A stretch of 64,000 bases of DNA, from the NCBI GenBank assembly GCA_965261645.1, contig CBDHDJ010000001.1, positions 186,001 through 250,000 on the forward strand. The letters are read 5' to 3'. The position numbers and the translations under genes are program-made. This document shows positions 27,702-37,284 of this stretch, piece by piece. Numbering within the stretch: position 1 is the first letter of the stretch; the number at the start of each line of letters is the position of its first letter. Below the pieces are notes generated by a model that was not told where the DNA came from, did no database searches, and saw only the letters and a program-made list of their open reading frames with translations. The DNA comes from CBDHDJ01 sp965261645. GTDB taxonomy: Bacteria; Pseudomonadota; Alphaproteobacteria; SHVV01.

Positions 27702-29096
27702 CGGCTGTGTCTCGAAAGTGGTGGAAATTTGAGGATGGCGTAATCTCCGGGTGACAAGACAACCACCCAACCGGCGGCTAGCACCGCCAAGGAGATCACG
27801 CCATGAAGAACACTACCGAGACTTCCGCGCTTTCGCTACTGGCCAATGACGCCGGCTATGATCCGCTCGAGGACCGGCTGCGGGAGAACATCAGATCCAC
27901 GATCGAGGCCGTTTTTGAGGAGGAACTTGCGCAGTTTCTCGGGCGCTGCCGATACGGTCGAGAGGATGCGCTTCGGCAAGGGTATCGGAACGGGCACCGG
28001 GAGCGGCAACTGACGGGGACATTCGGGACCGAGAGGGTGAGCGTGCCGCGTGCGCGGATCGTTGAGGAAGACGGTCGGGCGTCGGAATGGCGTTCGCGGG
28101 CGCTGCCGCGCTACCAGCGGCTGACCAGAAAGGCCGAGGCGCTGATCGCTTCGGTGTATCTGTCCGGAACCAACACGCGGCGGGTGAAACGCGCGCTGTT
28201 CGGGCTCTTCCGGGGTGCTGTGAGCAAGGACGTTGTGAGCCGGGCGTGGCGCAAGGTGAAGGTCGATTGGGACGCCTGGTGCAGCCGTGGCCTCGCGGAT
28301 GAGGATATCGTTCGGCTGATCCTTGACGGCACTGTGATCAAGACCCGACTGGACCGCAAGGCCACCAACATCTCGGTTCTCGCGGCTATAGGGGTGCGCC
28401 GGGATGGCCAGAAGGTCTTGCTTTCGATCGGGAATATGGGCGGAGAAAGCCAGGCGGCGTGGCGCCAGTTCCTCGACGACCTTGATGCGCGTGGACTGAA
28501 ACGGCCCGGGTTTGTCATCGTCGATGGCGCGCCGGGACTGGAGGCGGCTCTGTCGGCGCTTTGGGGCGATGACCTTCCCGTTCAACGCTGCACCGTGCAC
28601 AAGCACCGCAACCTTCTGGGTCATGCTCCCAAACACATGCATGACGAGCTGAGCGAAGATTACCGCGATATGATCTATGCCGACACTGCCTCCGAGGTGG
28701 AAACCCGCCGCAAGGCGTTTGTCCGCAAGTGGCGGCTGAAATGCAGGGCCGTCGCGGACAGCCTCGCAGAAGCGGGCGACAAGCTCTTTACCTTCACGCG
28801 CCTGTCCAAGAGCCAATGGAAATCAGCCCGAACGACCAACGCCATTGAGCGTCTCAACGAGGAGTTCAAGCGCCGGATCAAAACACAGACCGTGCTGCCG
28901 TGTCCCGAAACAGTGCCGATGCTCCTCTGGGCGCTCCTCGCTTCCGGCCAAATCCAGATGCGCAAAGTCGATGGATGGGAAACCCTCGATCAGCTAATCG
29001 CCGACGAAACCCTTGACCGCGCGGCCTGACCGCCGCAAAACTCAACCCGCTCGGAGAGGCGCCAAAACCAATTTCCACCACTTTCGAGACACAACC
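27702..29096 (+). mobile_element. IS256-family element, copy 2
   Basis: Ends and length as copy 1, opposite orientation. Target duplication GTCGGCGC at 27694-27701 and 29097-29104. Confidence 0.93.
27803..29029 (+). CDS. IS256-family transposase, copy 2
   Basis: 408 aa, identical in protein sequence to copy 1 (19844-18618), with the same Asp/Asp/Glu segments. Intact, and AAGGAG precedes the ATG. Confidence 0.95.
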   Translation: MKNTTETSALSLLANDAGYDPLEDRLRENIRSTIEAVFEEELAQFLGRCRYGREDALRQGYRNGHRERQLTGTFGTERVSVPRARIVEEDGRASEWRSRALPRYQRLTRKAEALIASVYLSGTNTRRVKRALFGLFRGAVSKDVVSRAWRKVKVDWDAWCSRGLADEDIVRLILDGTVIKTRLDRKATNISVLAAIGVRRDGQKVLLSIGNMGGESQAAWRQFLDDLDARGLKRPGFVIVDGAPGLEAALSALWGDDLPVQRCTVHKHRNLLGHAPKHMHDELSEDYRDMIYADTASEVETRRKAFVRKWRLKCRAVADSLAEAGDKLFTFTRLSKSQWKSARTTNAIERLNEEFKRRIKTQTVLPCPETVPMLLWALLASGQIQMRKVDGWETLDQLIADETLDRAA

Positions 29097-29146
29097 GTCG
29101 GCGCCGTCTGATTCTCTGGTTCCCTGATTTGCAGGGGGATTTGCCG

Positions 29147-30493
29147 ATGGCGATGGGACGGCAGAAGGATGGTCAGGGGGACCTGATGGTGAGCTGGTCG
29201 GAGATGCCGCGCTCTCCGGGTCATGTGTTTTATGACCGCTTGCAGTCGGTGCTGATCGCGGGCGGCTTCGACGCCTTTGCCGAGGCGAGCTGCCGGCCTT
29301 ATTACGCGGCCCGGATGGGCGCGCCCTCGGTGCCGCCCGGGCGCTATTTCCGGATGCACCTGGTGGGCTACTTTGAGGGCATCGACAGCGAGCGCGGTCT
29401 GGAGTGGCGCTGCTCGGACTCGCTTTCGCTGCGGGCGTTCCTGCGACTGGGGAGCCGTGATCGGGTACCGGACCATTCCTGGCTGTCACGGAGCCGCACG
29501 CGCCTGCCCCATGAAGTCCACGCGGCGGTCTTCGACTGGGTTCTGGTGCTGATCGCCGAGGCGGGGCTGATCAAGGGCGAGCGCATCGGCGTCGATGCCT
29601 CGACCATGGAGGCCAACGCGGCGCTGCGGAACATCGTGCGGCGCGACAACGGCGAAGGCTACCGGGAGATGCTGGAGCGCCTGGCCCGGGAAAGCGGGGT
29701 CGAGACACCCACGGCCGAGGACCTGGCGCCTCTGGACCGGAAGCGCAAGGGCAAGAAGCTTTCCAACACGGATTGGGTTTCGAAGAGCGACCCCGAGGCC
29801 AAGATCACCAAGATGAAGGACGGCACGACGCATCTGGCCTACAAGCCCGAGCACGCGGTGGATCTGGACACCGGCGCGGTGGTGGCGGCCGAGCTGCACC
29901 CGGCCGATGAGGGCGACACCACGACGCTTTCCAAGACCCTGGCGAAGGCCGAGGCAAACCTCGAGGCGGTGGATGCGGCACCGACATCGGAGGACCCGGC
30001 CGAATGCGTCGCCGACAAAGGTTATCACTCACGGGCGGTCTTGAGGGCTCTGAACGACAGTCCCTGGAAGACCCGGATCGCGGCGCCCAAGCAGACCGGC
30101 TTTTCGCGCTGGCACGGTGATGAGGCGGCGCGGCGCGCGGTCACCAATAACCGTGCGCGGCTCAAGTCCGGGGTCGCCCGCGAGGCCTTCAAGCTGCGCG
30201 CCGAGATCGTCGAGCGCTGCTTTGCCCACAACCTCGATCGTGGCGGCATGCGACGAACCTGGCTGCGCGGGCGAGAGAATGTGCACAAGCGATACCTGCT
30301 CCACGTCGCCGGCCACAATCTATCGTTACTGATGCGCCAGCTCATCGGCGCCGGCACCCCGCGGGAGGCCGTGGCGGGCGGATATGGCGGTATTTTCGTT
30401 CTGCTCACGCCCACCGGGGCCATGCTGGTGGCACGGGGGGGCTCGCAAAGCGGCCAGACGGCTTTCGCCGCCGCATTCCTCATCTGGGAGTGA
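29147..30493 (+). CDS. IS1182-like transposase, copy 4 (frame intact, promoter side displaced)
   Basis: 448 aa from the ATG at 29147; the open frame starts at TTG 29129. All three catalytic segments are present in their usual form: VDASTMEAN, VADKGYHS, EIVERCFAHN. It is therefore a better candidate for activity than copy 2. Its natural leader is cut by IS256 copy 2, so expression would depend on a promoter in or through the IS256. Confidence 0.9.
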   Translation: MAMGRQKDGQGDLMVSWSEMPRSPGHVFYDRLQSVLIAGGFDAFAEASCRPYYAARMGAPSVPPGRYFRMHLVGYFEGIDSERGLEWRCSDSLSLRAFLRLGSRDRVPDHSWLSRSRTRLPHEVHAAVFDWVLVLIAEAGLIKGERIGVDASTMEANAALRNIVRRDNGEGYREMLERLARESGVETPTAEDLAPLDRKRKGKKLSNTDWVSKSDPEAKITKMKDGTTHLAYKPEHAVDLDTGAVVAAELHPADEGDTTTLSKTLAKAEANLEAVDAAPTSEDPAECVADKGYHSRAVLRALNDSPWKTRIAAPKQTGFSRWHGDEAARRAVTNNRARLKSGVAREAFKLRAEIVERCFAHNLDRGGMRRTWLRGRENVHKRYLLHVAGHNLSLLMRQLIGAGTPREAVAGGYGGIFVLLTPTGAMLVARGGSQSGQTAFAAAFLIWE

Positions 30494-30529
30494 GAGCCGG
30501 AAAAAGCCACTTAATCAACGGGCTGTTAA

Positions 30530-31171
30530 GGTCTGCAATTACTTTGATTTCGTTCGCCGCGTTCGGAATGCTGAACGTAGAACGCAACTCCTTGGATTCG
30601 ACCAATGCCTCGCACGCGTCGCGAAGCCTATGTGCTGGATCAGTCCGGTTCTTACGGGTGAGCCCACGGATGCCGACATATTCACCAGTAAGACGACTCA
30701 ACCTCAGACACACATCGCGTTCTTCTTAAAGCCAGCTGGCCATTGTCTTCTCGATCTCGGGGGAAGACCGTTTGAACTGCTGTCCATCTCGAATTCCTAG
30801 AACGAGAGGCCGCCATTCGGGGTTCATTTGCTCGAAGTGCCTGACGCCGGAACTGGCGTGATCCAAATACCGTTCCACCTCTCCGAGTATGAAAGCTTGG
30901 TTAGGATAAATATCCTCTCTGTTCCGCAAGATGAGTTTCGCCTGTGTAAGTATGCTGACCCAAGAAATGTGAAAAAATTGAACGTAGACCTTGCAGGGAT
31001 TGTGTAGGGGACATGCGTCGGTAAAGGAACAAGCTGATTTGACACTGTTATTACTGCGTCGATTGAGTACTTGCGCGCCAATTCCGCGTATTTGTTTATC
31101 TGCTCTTGGTCTATCTCAGAGGCCGTTTCGAAAGGGGTTGAGTGGCCGGTGTCGATGTGATTCCAAGGAGG
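30530..31171 (-). pseudogene. Large split gene, middle fragment with frameshift and nonsense codon
   Basis: From the IS21 end the minus strand reads EIDQEQINKYAELARKYSIDAVITVSNQLVPLPTH, a segment typical of the part after the catalytic ExK in nuclease-like proteins. A one-base shift near 30935 then leads to NREDIYPNQAFILGEVERYLDHASSGVRHFEQM. After ASWL a TAA (probably from CAA) precedes EERDVCLRLSRLTGEYVG and NAANEIKVIADL at the IS1182 border. The gene kept decaying after the insertions. Confidence 0.65.
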
Positions 31172-31371
31172 TGTCAACGGCGGAGCAAAATTAGTCCACC
31201 CGGGCGGAGCAAAACTAGTCCACTTAACGTTATGCGGTACGCGGTGTTGGGGGGTTGTCCCGGTAGTCCATAGGAGGGACCCGCGCTGCTTCGTGTAGCG
31301 CTTGCGTTACGCGGAGCGAAGCAGCGTGGGAGGTTCCTGTGGACCCACCGGGTCAACCATTGCACCGGCGG

Positions 31372-32142
31372 TTAAGCAGGTATTTTGGGGAATTTCCGCC
31401 GTTTTTGGCTTTGGTTGAGACGATAGCTCTCGCCGTTCATTTCCAGGATATGGACATGGTGGGTGAGGCGGTCCAGCAAAGCCCCGGTCAGGCGTTCCGA
31501 GCCGAATATCTCCGTCCACTCATCGAACGGCAAGTTGGAGGTCACCAGGATCGAGCCCCGCTCGTAGCGCTGGCTGAAGACTTCGAACAGCAGCTCGGCG
31601 CCGGTCTTCGAGAGCGGCACGAAGCCGAGTTCGTCGATGATCAGAAGGTGATACTTTGCCAGTTGCTTCTGCAGGCGCAACAGGCGTTTTTCATCCCTGG
31701 CCTCCATCAGTTCATGAACCAGGGCAGCGGCCGTGAGGAAGCCGACGGAGAGCCCCTTTTGGCAGGCCGCCAGACCGAGACCGAGGGCGATATGGGTCTT
31801 GCCGGTTCCGCTGTTGCCGAGCGCGATGATATTCTCACGACGCTCGACGTATTCGCATCGCGCCAACTCCAGAACCAGCATCTTGTTGAGCGATGCGATG
31901 GCCTTGAAGTCGAAGCTGTCGAGGCTTTTGACGGCGGGGAACCTGGCCTGTCTGATCCGCCGCTCGACCATGCGGCGCTCACGGTCGATCAGTTCCAACT
32001 CGGTCAGACGGACAAGATACCGCACATGGTCGGCGCCCTCGGTGGCGCATTGGCGGGCCAGCTTGTCGTATTCGCGCAGGAACGTCGGCAGTTTCAGGGT
32101 CTTGAGGTGATGGGCCAGCAACACTTGCGGCGTATCGGTCAT
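31372..32142 (-). CDS. istB: IstB, IS21 copy 2
   Basis: 256 aa, same as copy 1, with Walker A GNSGTGKTH and Walker B LLIIDELGF. ATGA overlap with istA. Intact. Confidence 0.95.
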   Translation of the reverse strand: MTDTPQVLLAHHLKTLKLPTFLREYDKLARQCATEGADHVRYLVRLTELELIDRERRMVERRIRQARFPAVKSLDSFDFKAIASLNKMLVLELARCEYVERRENIIALGNSGTGKTHIALGLGLAACQKGLSVGFLTAAALVHELMEARDEKRLLRLQKQLAKYHLLIIDELGFVPLSKTGAELLFEVFSQRYERGSILVTSNLPFDEWTEIFGSERLTGALLDRLTHHVHILEMNGESYRLNQSQKRRKFPKIPA

Positions 32143-33653
32143 GACGCGCCTCCACCCAACAAGCTCATATAACTGGCGGCGGCCGTGGTCGCCACGTTGG
32201 CCCGAGGCAGGTAGGGATAGATATCCAGGTCGAGTTTGGGCGGGCGTCGCTCGATACGGCACAGCACAAGGTGTTTGACGGCGTCGTAGCCGATCGCACC
32301 CAGGCGCAGGGCGTCCTTCACCGCGCCGTGAAGCACCTCGAGATCGAAGGTCTCCAGAAGCCGAAGGACCTGGACGTATTCCCGCTTGCCGGCCTTGCCC
32401 ATGCGCGCCTCCAGGAGACGGCGCAGGGTTGGGAAGGCATCAGGCAGTTCCCATCCGGCTAGCGGCGCGGCCTGATCCAGGGCGCCGATCTTGTGCTCCA
32501 GCAAAGGCAGGTAGTGGATCGGATCGAAGACCATATCTTCCCGGTCGTAGGAACGGGGGTGTCGGGCAATGATCCCGGCGCCGCAACCGATAACCACCTC
32601 GTGGACATAGCCACGGATCCAGACTTCCTGATGGCCGTAGGCGACGGGCACGGAATAGTCATTCGTCCGGTAGCGCACCAGGGACAGCGAGTTGACCCGC
32701 GTGCCCTGCTTGTCGCACGCGTCGAACGGTGCCGGCAGTGGCCTCTTCAACGCTTCGCGGTCACGCACAAACCGTTCGCCGATGCTCTCGCGGTGGCCGC
32801 GCAGGACGTTGCCTTGCCGGTTGCGGCATTGCTCTTCCAGGTGGCCATTGAAGGCGTCCCAGCTCGCGAACCGGGGAAGCGGCGTCATGAAGTTCCGCCG
32901 GGCATAGCCGACCACCCCCTCCACATTGCCTTTGTCGTTACCCTTGCCGGGACGGCCGTAGCGGTCCTCGAAGAGGTAATGGGACTGCAGCCCGCTGAAC
33001 GGCCGCGTTCGTTGCCGCGTGCCATCTGACAAGATGCGCGACACCAGACACTTGTCGTTGTCGTAAAGAATCGATTGGGGAACGCCGCCGAAAAAAACAA
33101 AGGCTCTGTTGTGCCCGTCCAGCCAGGCCTCCGTCGTCGCCGCCGGGTAGGCCGCAACGAAGCAGGCATCGCTGTGGGGAAGTGTCATGACGAAAAAATG
33201 CGCCCGATACTTGACGCCGGCGATGATCGCATCCGCCTCGCCAAAGTCCGCTTGAGCATGGCCCGGAGGATGTGACAACGGCACAAACATCTCACGCCGA
33301 CGAAGGCGCCGTTCCCGAACGTAATCCTTCACGATGGTCTCTTTGCCCGTGAAGCCATGTTCGTCGCGAAGGCGCTCGAATATACGCTTCGCCGTGTGGT
33401 GCTGCTTACGGTGAACCGTTCGGTCCTCCTCCAGAATACGGTCGATGATATCCGTGAAGGGGGCCAGTTTCGGGCGTTTCGGTGGCTGGCGTCGCCGATA
33501 TCCCGGCGGTTCCGAATGCCGCAGCATCTTCCTCACCGTCTCGCGCGCAATGCCAAACCGACTTGCCGCCTCTCGCTGGCTCAGACCATCAACATGGCAG
33601 GCCAGCCGAACGCGCAGATATAGGTCCACGGTGTACATCCTCCCGCCTTCCAT
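32139..33653 (-). CDS. istA: IstA, IS21 copy 2
   Basis: 504 aa, same as copy 1 at the protein level, with all catalytic segments (HAQADFGEAD, LYDNDKC, KGNVEGVVGYA). Intact. Confidence 0.95.
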   Translation of the reverse strand: MEGGRMYTVDLYLRVRLACHVDGLSQREAASRFGIARETVRKMLRHSEPPGYRRRQPPKRPKLAPFTDIIDRILEEDRTVHRKQHHTAKRIFERLRDEHGFTGKETIVKDYVRERRLRRREMFVPLSHPPGHAQADFGEADAIIAGVKYRAHFFVMTLPHSDACFVAAYPAATTEAWLDGHNRAFVFFGGVPQSILYDNDKCLVSRILSDGTRQRTRPFSGLQSHYLFEDRYGRPGKGNDKGNVEGVVGYARRNFMTPLPRFASWDAFNGHLEEQCRNRQGNVLRGHRESIGERFVRDREALKRPLPAPFDACDKQGTRVNSLSLVRYRTNDYSVPVAYGHQEVWIRGYVHEVVIGCGAGIIARHPRSYDREDMVFDPIHYLPLLEHKIGALDQAAPLAGWELPDAFPTLRRLLEARMGKAGKREYVQVLRLLETFDLEVLHGAVKDALRLGAIGYDAVKHLVLCRIERRPPKLDLDIYPYLPRANVATTAAASYMSLLGGGAS

Positions 33654-33752
33654 CTCAAAAAAGATCGAAGGCTACAGGTGGCAGAGTTTTACTCCGCCCG
33701 CGGCTGGGAAATCCCGCCGCTTCCGTGGACTAATTTGTCACCGCCGTTCTCA

Positions 33753-34687
33753 AGGCGGGGCTGATCAAGGGCGAGCGCATCGGCGTCGATGCCTCGACCA
33801 TGGAGGACAACGCGGCGCTGCGGAACATCGTGCGGCGCGACAACGGCGAAGGCTACCGGGAGATGCTGGAGCGCCTGGCCCGGGAAAGCGGGGTCGAGAC
33901 ACCCACGGCCGAGGACCTGGCGCGTCTGGACCGGAAGCGCAAGGGCAAGAAGCTTTCCAACACGGATTGGGTTTCGAAGAGCGACCCCGAGGCCAAGATC
34001 ACCAAGATGAAGGACGGCACGACGCATCTGGCCTACAAGCCCGAGCACGCGGTGGATCTGGACACCGGCGCGGTGGTGGCGGCCGAGCTGCACCCGGCCG
34101 ATGAGGGCGACACCACGACGCTTTCCAAGACCCTGGCGAAGGCCGAGGCAAACCTCGAGGCGGTGGATGCGGCACCGACATCGGAGGACCCGGCCGAATG
34201 CGTCGCCGACAAAGGTTATCACTCACGGGCGGTCTTGAGGGCTCTGAACGACAGTCCCTGGAAGACCCGGATCGCGGCGCCCAAGCAGACCGGCTTTTCG
34301 CGCTGGCACGGTGATGAGGCGGCGCGGCGCGCGGTCACCAATAACCGTGCGCGGCTCAAGTCCGGGGTCGCCCGCGAGGCCTTCAAGCTGCGCGCCGAGA
34401 TCGTCGAGCGCTGCTTTGCCCACAACCTCGATCGTGGCGGCATGCGACGAACCTGGCTGCGCGGGCGAGAGAATGTGCACAAGCGATACCTGCTCCACGT
34501 CGCCGGCCACAATCTATCGTTACTGATGCGCCAGCTCATCGGCGCCGGCACCCCGCGGGAGGCCGTGGCGGGCGGATATGGCGGTATTTTCGTTCTGCTC
34601 ACGCCCACCGGGGCCATGCTGGTGGCACGGGGGGGCTCGCAAAGCGGCCAGACGGCTTTCGCCGCCGCATTCCTCATCTGGGAGTGA
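33753..34687 (+). pseudogene. IS1182-like transposase, 5'-truncated
   Basis: The frame is open from AGLIKGERIGVDASTMED to the stop, carrying all three catalytic segments but lacking about 145 N-terminal residues. VDASTMEDN differs from VDASTMEAN of other copies. Confidence 0.9.
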
Positions 34688-34719
34688 GAGCCGGAAAAAG
34701 CCACTTAATCAACGGGCTG
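33753..34719 (+). mobile_element. IS1182-like element, copy 5, right part only
   Basis: Begins mid-gene at the IS21 border (AGGCGGGGCTGATC) and ends at the normal terminus, followed by CTAA. The left third is missing. Confidence 0.88.
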
Positions 34720-34723
34720 CTAA

Positions 34724-35011
34724 GAGCGCCGTCCACTGAGCCTTCCGAGACGTAAGGCGCAACACACCATCTGGCCGATCTTTGCTGCCCTCGTTGGAGG
34801 CCGGAAACCAAACCTCCGCGTAGCCGGATAGCACGGACGCCTTGCCGAATCTCTCGCCACAACGCTCAAGGAATTCTTCGGCAAACGGGCGTACGCTGCA
34901 CAGTGTCGCAAGAAGAATGGATACGAGCCGTTCCTCCTTGCGGGCATCCGCAACAACAGGGATAAGCCTCGCAGGTTGGGCTTTCTTCAAGATGTCGCCG
35001 AGCGCATCCAT
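34724..35011 (-). pseudogene. Large split gene, N-terminal fragment (PD-(D/E)XK-like)
   Basis: Starts MDALGDILKKAQPARLIPVVADARKEERLVSILLATLCSV at 35011. RPDGVLRLTSRKAQWTALLA is cut by IS1182 copy 5 exactly where the family continues with (E)AK, the end of the D...ExK nuclease motif. The Asp in RPDG would be the first metal ligand. Pieces at 31171-30530, 27674-27285 and 4934-4695 follow in the same order and strand. The intact protein would be about 450-480 aa. Confidence 0.68.
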
Positions 35012-35137
35012 GATGAATGCTCCCAAAATACCAACCCGGAATCCAGAGCAACGTACTGGGGTTACCCTATAATTACAACGCGGACAGGGCACGCCCCCAA
35101 CCCAGCAGACACAGTGACGTTTGCGCCCGATCATCGC

Positions 35138-35335
35138 TCAAGGCACTGGTCCATACAGGTAGAGCTTGGCGCCGTTCAGTTTGATCCAACGGCTCGCCGC
35201 GCCCCGCTGTTCGGTCAAATCATCAACCGTTTTCCAGAATCGCTCGGAATGATTGTGTTCGCGCAAATGGGCAATCTCGTGGGCAACTACGTAGTGCAAC
35301 ACGTGATCCGGCGCCATCACCAGATGTTGCCCGGC
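35138..35335 (-). pseudogene. YgjP/SprT-like zinc metallopeptidase, C-terminal fragment
   Basis: About 65 residues: HYVVAHEIAHLREHNHSERFWKTVDDL, the HExxH zinc site with the downstream His typical of YgjP-type (DUF45) metallopeptidases. The upstream half is lost at about 35340, where a repeat related to R1/R2 begins. The frame ends normally at 35138. Confidence 0.75.
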
Positions 35336-35345
35336 GCCAAGGTTG

Positions 35346-35400
35346 GACGCCGATCGGCGTACTAACCCATTGATATTTCGTGGCCTGAGGGGTCAAATTT
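35346..35400 (+). repeat. Diverged relative of repeats R1/R2
   Basis: Shares GCCGATCGGCG, a TAACnCATTGAT core and GAGGGGTCAA with 5998-6070 and 8309-8381. It lies at the break point of the metallopeptidase gene. Confidence 0.5.
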
Positions 35401-35479
35401 CCGCGCCGAACAACACTCTGGCAACTCACTGCCGCGCTAGAGCGTTCTGCTGACTATCTTTGTAACTTATGTTTCTTGG

Positions 35480-35713
35480 CTATCCCTCGCGGAGTATGTC
35501 GGCCAGCGCCTCAATCTCGGTGCGAAACCCGGAAGTCAAACGCGAATAGCCGATCGCGTCCGCGATGCTGCGCGCAGGGTCAACCGGGTCCTGCGAAAGT
35601 ACACTGGCGACAAGCCCGAGTTTCTTGGGGTGGGGTACTTCCGACCACTCACGCGCAGTGCCTCCGAGCATCCAGCTAGCCTTGTTGCTGTAGAAGCTGG
35701 CGCTAACCGCTCC
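35480..35713 (-). pseudogene. Unknown protein, C-terminal fragment cut by IS3
   Basis: From the IS border the minus strand reads SFYSNKASWMLGGTAREWSEVPHPKKLGLVASVLSQDPVDPARSIADAIGYSRL and ends after EIEALADILREG. The composition is protein-like and the frame is open into the IS3 end, so the 5' part was lost or displaced. Family not recognised. Confidence 0.5.
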
Positions 35714-36767
35714 TGTCCGTCATCAAAACAAATGGGACTGTTGAGCGTGTTTCATAGGGAGGATCTGGCTCATCTTTGTTTGATGTTAAGCCGCTTGGCT
35801 TTGATGGTTCAAGCGGCGGTTTTGGGGGGTCAGTTTTTTGATCTTTTTTTCTCTTTTCGATGATGGCGGTGTGGCGTCCAAAGTAGGCGTCGGCTGGAGT
35901 TACGTTGCCGATGCTCTCGTGGTAGCGTTGGTTGTTGTAGTGATCGACGAAGGCGCTGATCTGGTTTTCGAGATCGCCGGGTAGATAATAATTTTCAAGC
36001 AGGATCCGGTTCTTCAGCGTTTGATGCCAGCGCTCGATCTTGCCCTGGGTTTGCGGGTGATACGGTGCGCCCCGAACGTGATCCATACCGTGGTCCTCGA
36101 GCCATTCAGCCAGATCGCCGGAGATATAGGACGAGCCGTTGTCGCTGAGCAGCTTCGGCTTGTGGACGACATTGGCGCGATTGCAGCCTGAGGCTTCTAG
36201 CGCCAACTTCAGTGTTGCCGTCACATCGTCCGCCGTCATGTTGGTGCAGAGCTTCCAAGCAATGATGTAGCGGGAATAGTCGTCCAGGATGGTCGACAGG
36301 TAAAACCAGCCCCAGCCGATGACCTTGAGATAGGTGAAGTCGGTCTGCCACAGCTGGTTCGGCGCCGTGGTCTTGTCGCGGAACTCATCGGCTGCCTTGA
36401 TGACCACGAAAGCGGGGCTTGTGATCAGGTCGTGGGCCTTGAGAAGCCGGTAAACCGAGGCTTCCGAGACAAAGTAGCCCCTGGTGTCCGTAAACCTGAC
36501 GGCCAGTTCCCGGGGCGACAGTTGCGTCTCCTCCAGGGCAAGATCGATGATCTGCCCCCGGACATCATCCGGGATCCGGTTCCACACCCGGCCTGGGCTG
36601 CTGTTGCGATCCTAAAGACCGGCGTCGCCAAAGGCCAGAAAGCGATCGTACCAGCGATAAAAGGTGGTCTTCGGAATGCCCAGCTTGTCCAAAGTGGACC
36701 CGACGCCCAGGTGGGACTGCTCGACCAGGCGGATGATCTCCAGCTTCTCGGATGCGGGATACCTCAT
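35703..36767 (-). pseudogene. IS3-family OrfB with nonsense codon
   Basis: Colinear with the intact OrfB at 61753, but GAG in FGDAGLEDRN is TAG at about 36613-36615, leaving the catalytic part (36587-35703: WQTDFTYL, SDNGSSYI, QTQGKIERWHQ) without its start. The frame runs through the IS terminus and stops in flanking DNA (MTDRSG). Confidence 0.88.
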
Positions 36768-37224
36768 TCCTCGTCTCCCCCATGCCCGATCATGTTTTTT
36801 TTGAGAAGCCGGTTCTCCAGCGAAAGTTCGGCGACCAACTCCTTCAAGTCGCGCATCTCCTGGCGCAGGCCTTTAACCTCGCCCGAGGTCGCTTGGCGCC
36901 CGGTGTCGCCGGCGAGCCGCTTCTTGCCCGCTTCCAAAAACTCTTTCGACCAGCTGTAATACAGACCCTCGGCGATGCCCTCGCGGCGGCACAAGGCGGC
37001 GATGCTCTCCTCGCCGCGCAGGCCCGACACCACGATCCGGATCTTCTCCTCAGCCGTATACTGCTTGCGTGTCTTGCGGCGAATATCCCGAACCGTTCCC
37101 TCCGCCGGGTCGTTCTTGCTCATTGATTTCTGTCTCATCTTCGTTCCCTTCGGTCACTACGATGAGCCAGAAATCCTCCGGTATGCAATTACCTCAATTT
37201 GTCCCAAAGGCCTGACGTCAGACA
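35714..37224 (-). mobile_element. IS3-family element (type C), inactivated copy
   Basis: 1511 bp with TGTCCGTCATCA and TGACGTCAGACA ends. Almost identical to 60700-62211. Confidence 0.88.
36764..37138 (-). CDS. IS3-family OrfA (type C)
   Basis: 124 aa. Helix-turn-helix KQYTAEEKIRIVVSGLRGEESIAALCRREGIAEGLYYSWSKEFL, then a coiled coil GEVKGLRQEMRDLKELVAELSLENRLLKKN. The stop overlaps the orfB start. Intact, but its partner OrfB is broken. Confidence 0.9.
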   Translation of the reverse strand: MRQKSMSKNDPAEGTVRDIRRKTRKQYTAEEKIRIVVSGLRGEESIAALCRREGIAEGLYYSWSKEFLEAGKKRLAGDTGRQATSGEVKGLRQEMRDLKELVAELSLENRLLKKNMIGHGGDEE

Positions 37225-37284
37225 ACATACGACTCAATTGCAATCCTGCTTATCCGTAACTCTCCGCCTGTGGGGATGTATGTT

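Larger units (their letters stand above)
27679..30525 (+). mobile_element. IS1182-like element, copy 4, with IS256 copy 2 in its leader
   Basis: Flanked by perfect TTAA duplications (27675-27678, 30526-30529). IS256 copy 2 inserted 16-23 bp inside the left end, before the transposase gene, with an 8-bp GTCGGCGC duplication. Confidence 0.93.
31172..33752 (-). mobile_element. IS21-family element, copy 2
   Basis: 2581 bp, same ends as copy 1. The right side lies inside IS1182 copy 5, the left side in the split host gene, so the left half of that IS1182 has been deleted. Flanks AGGAGG and AGGCGG are not a clear duplication. Confidence 0.92.

Noticed and set aside
31166..33758. 6-bp target duplication for IS21 copy 2 (AGGAGG/AGGCGG)
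   Set aside because: One mismatch, and the two flanks come from different genes, so the resemblance is probably chance.
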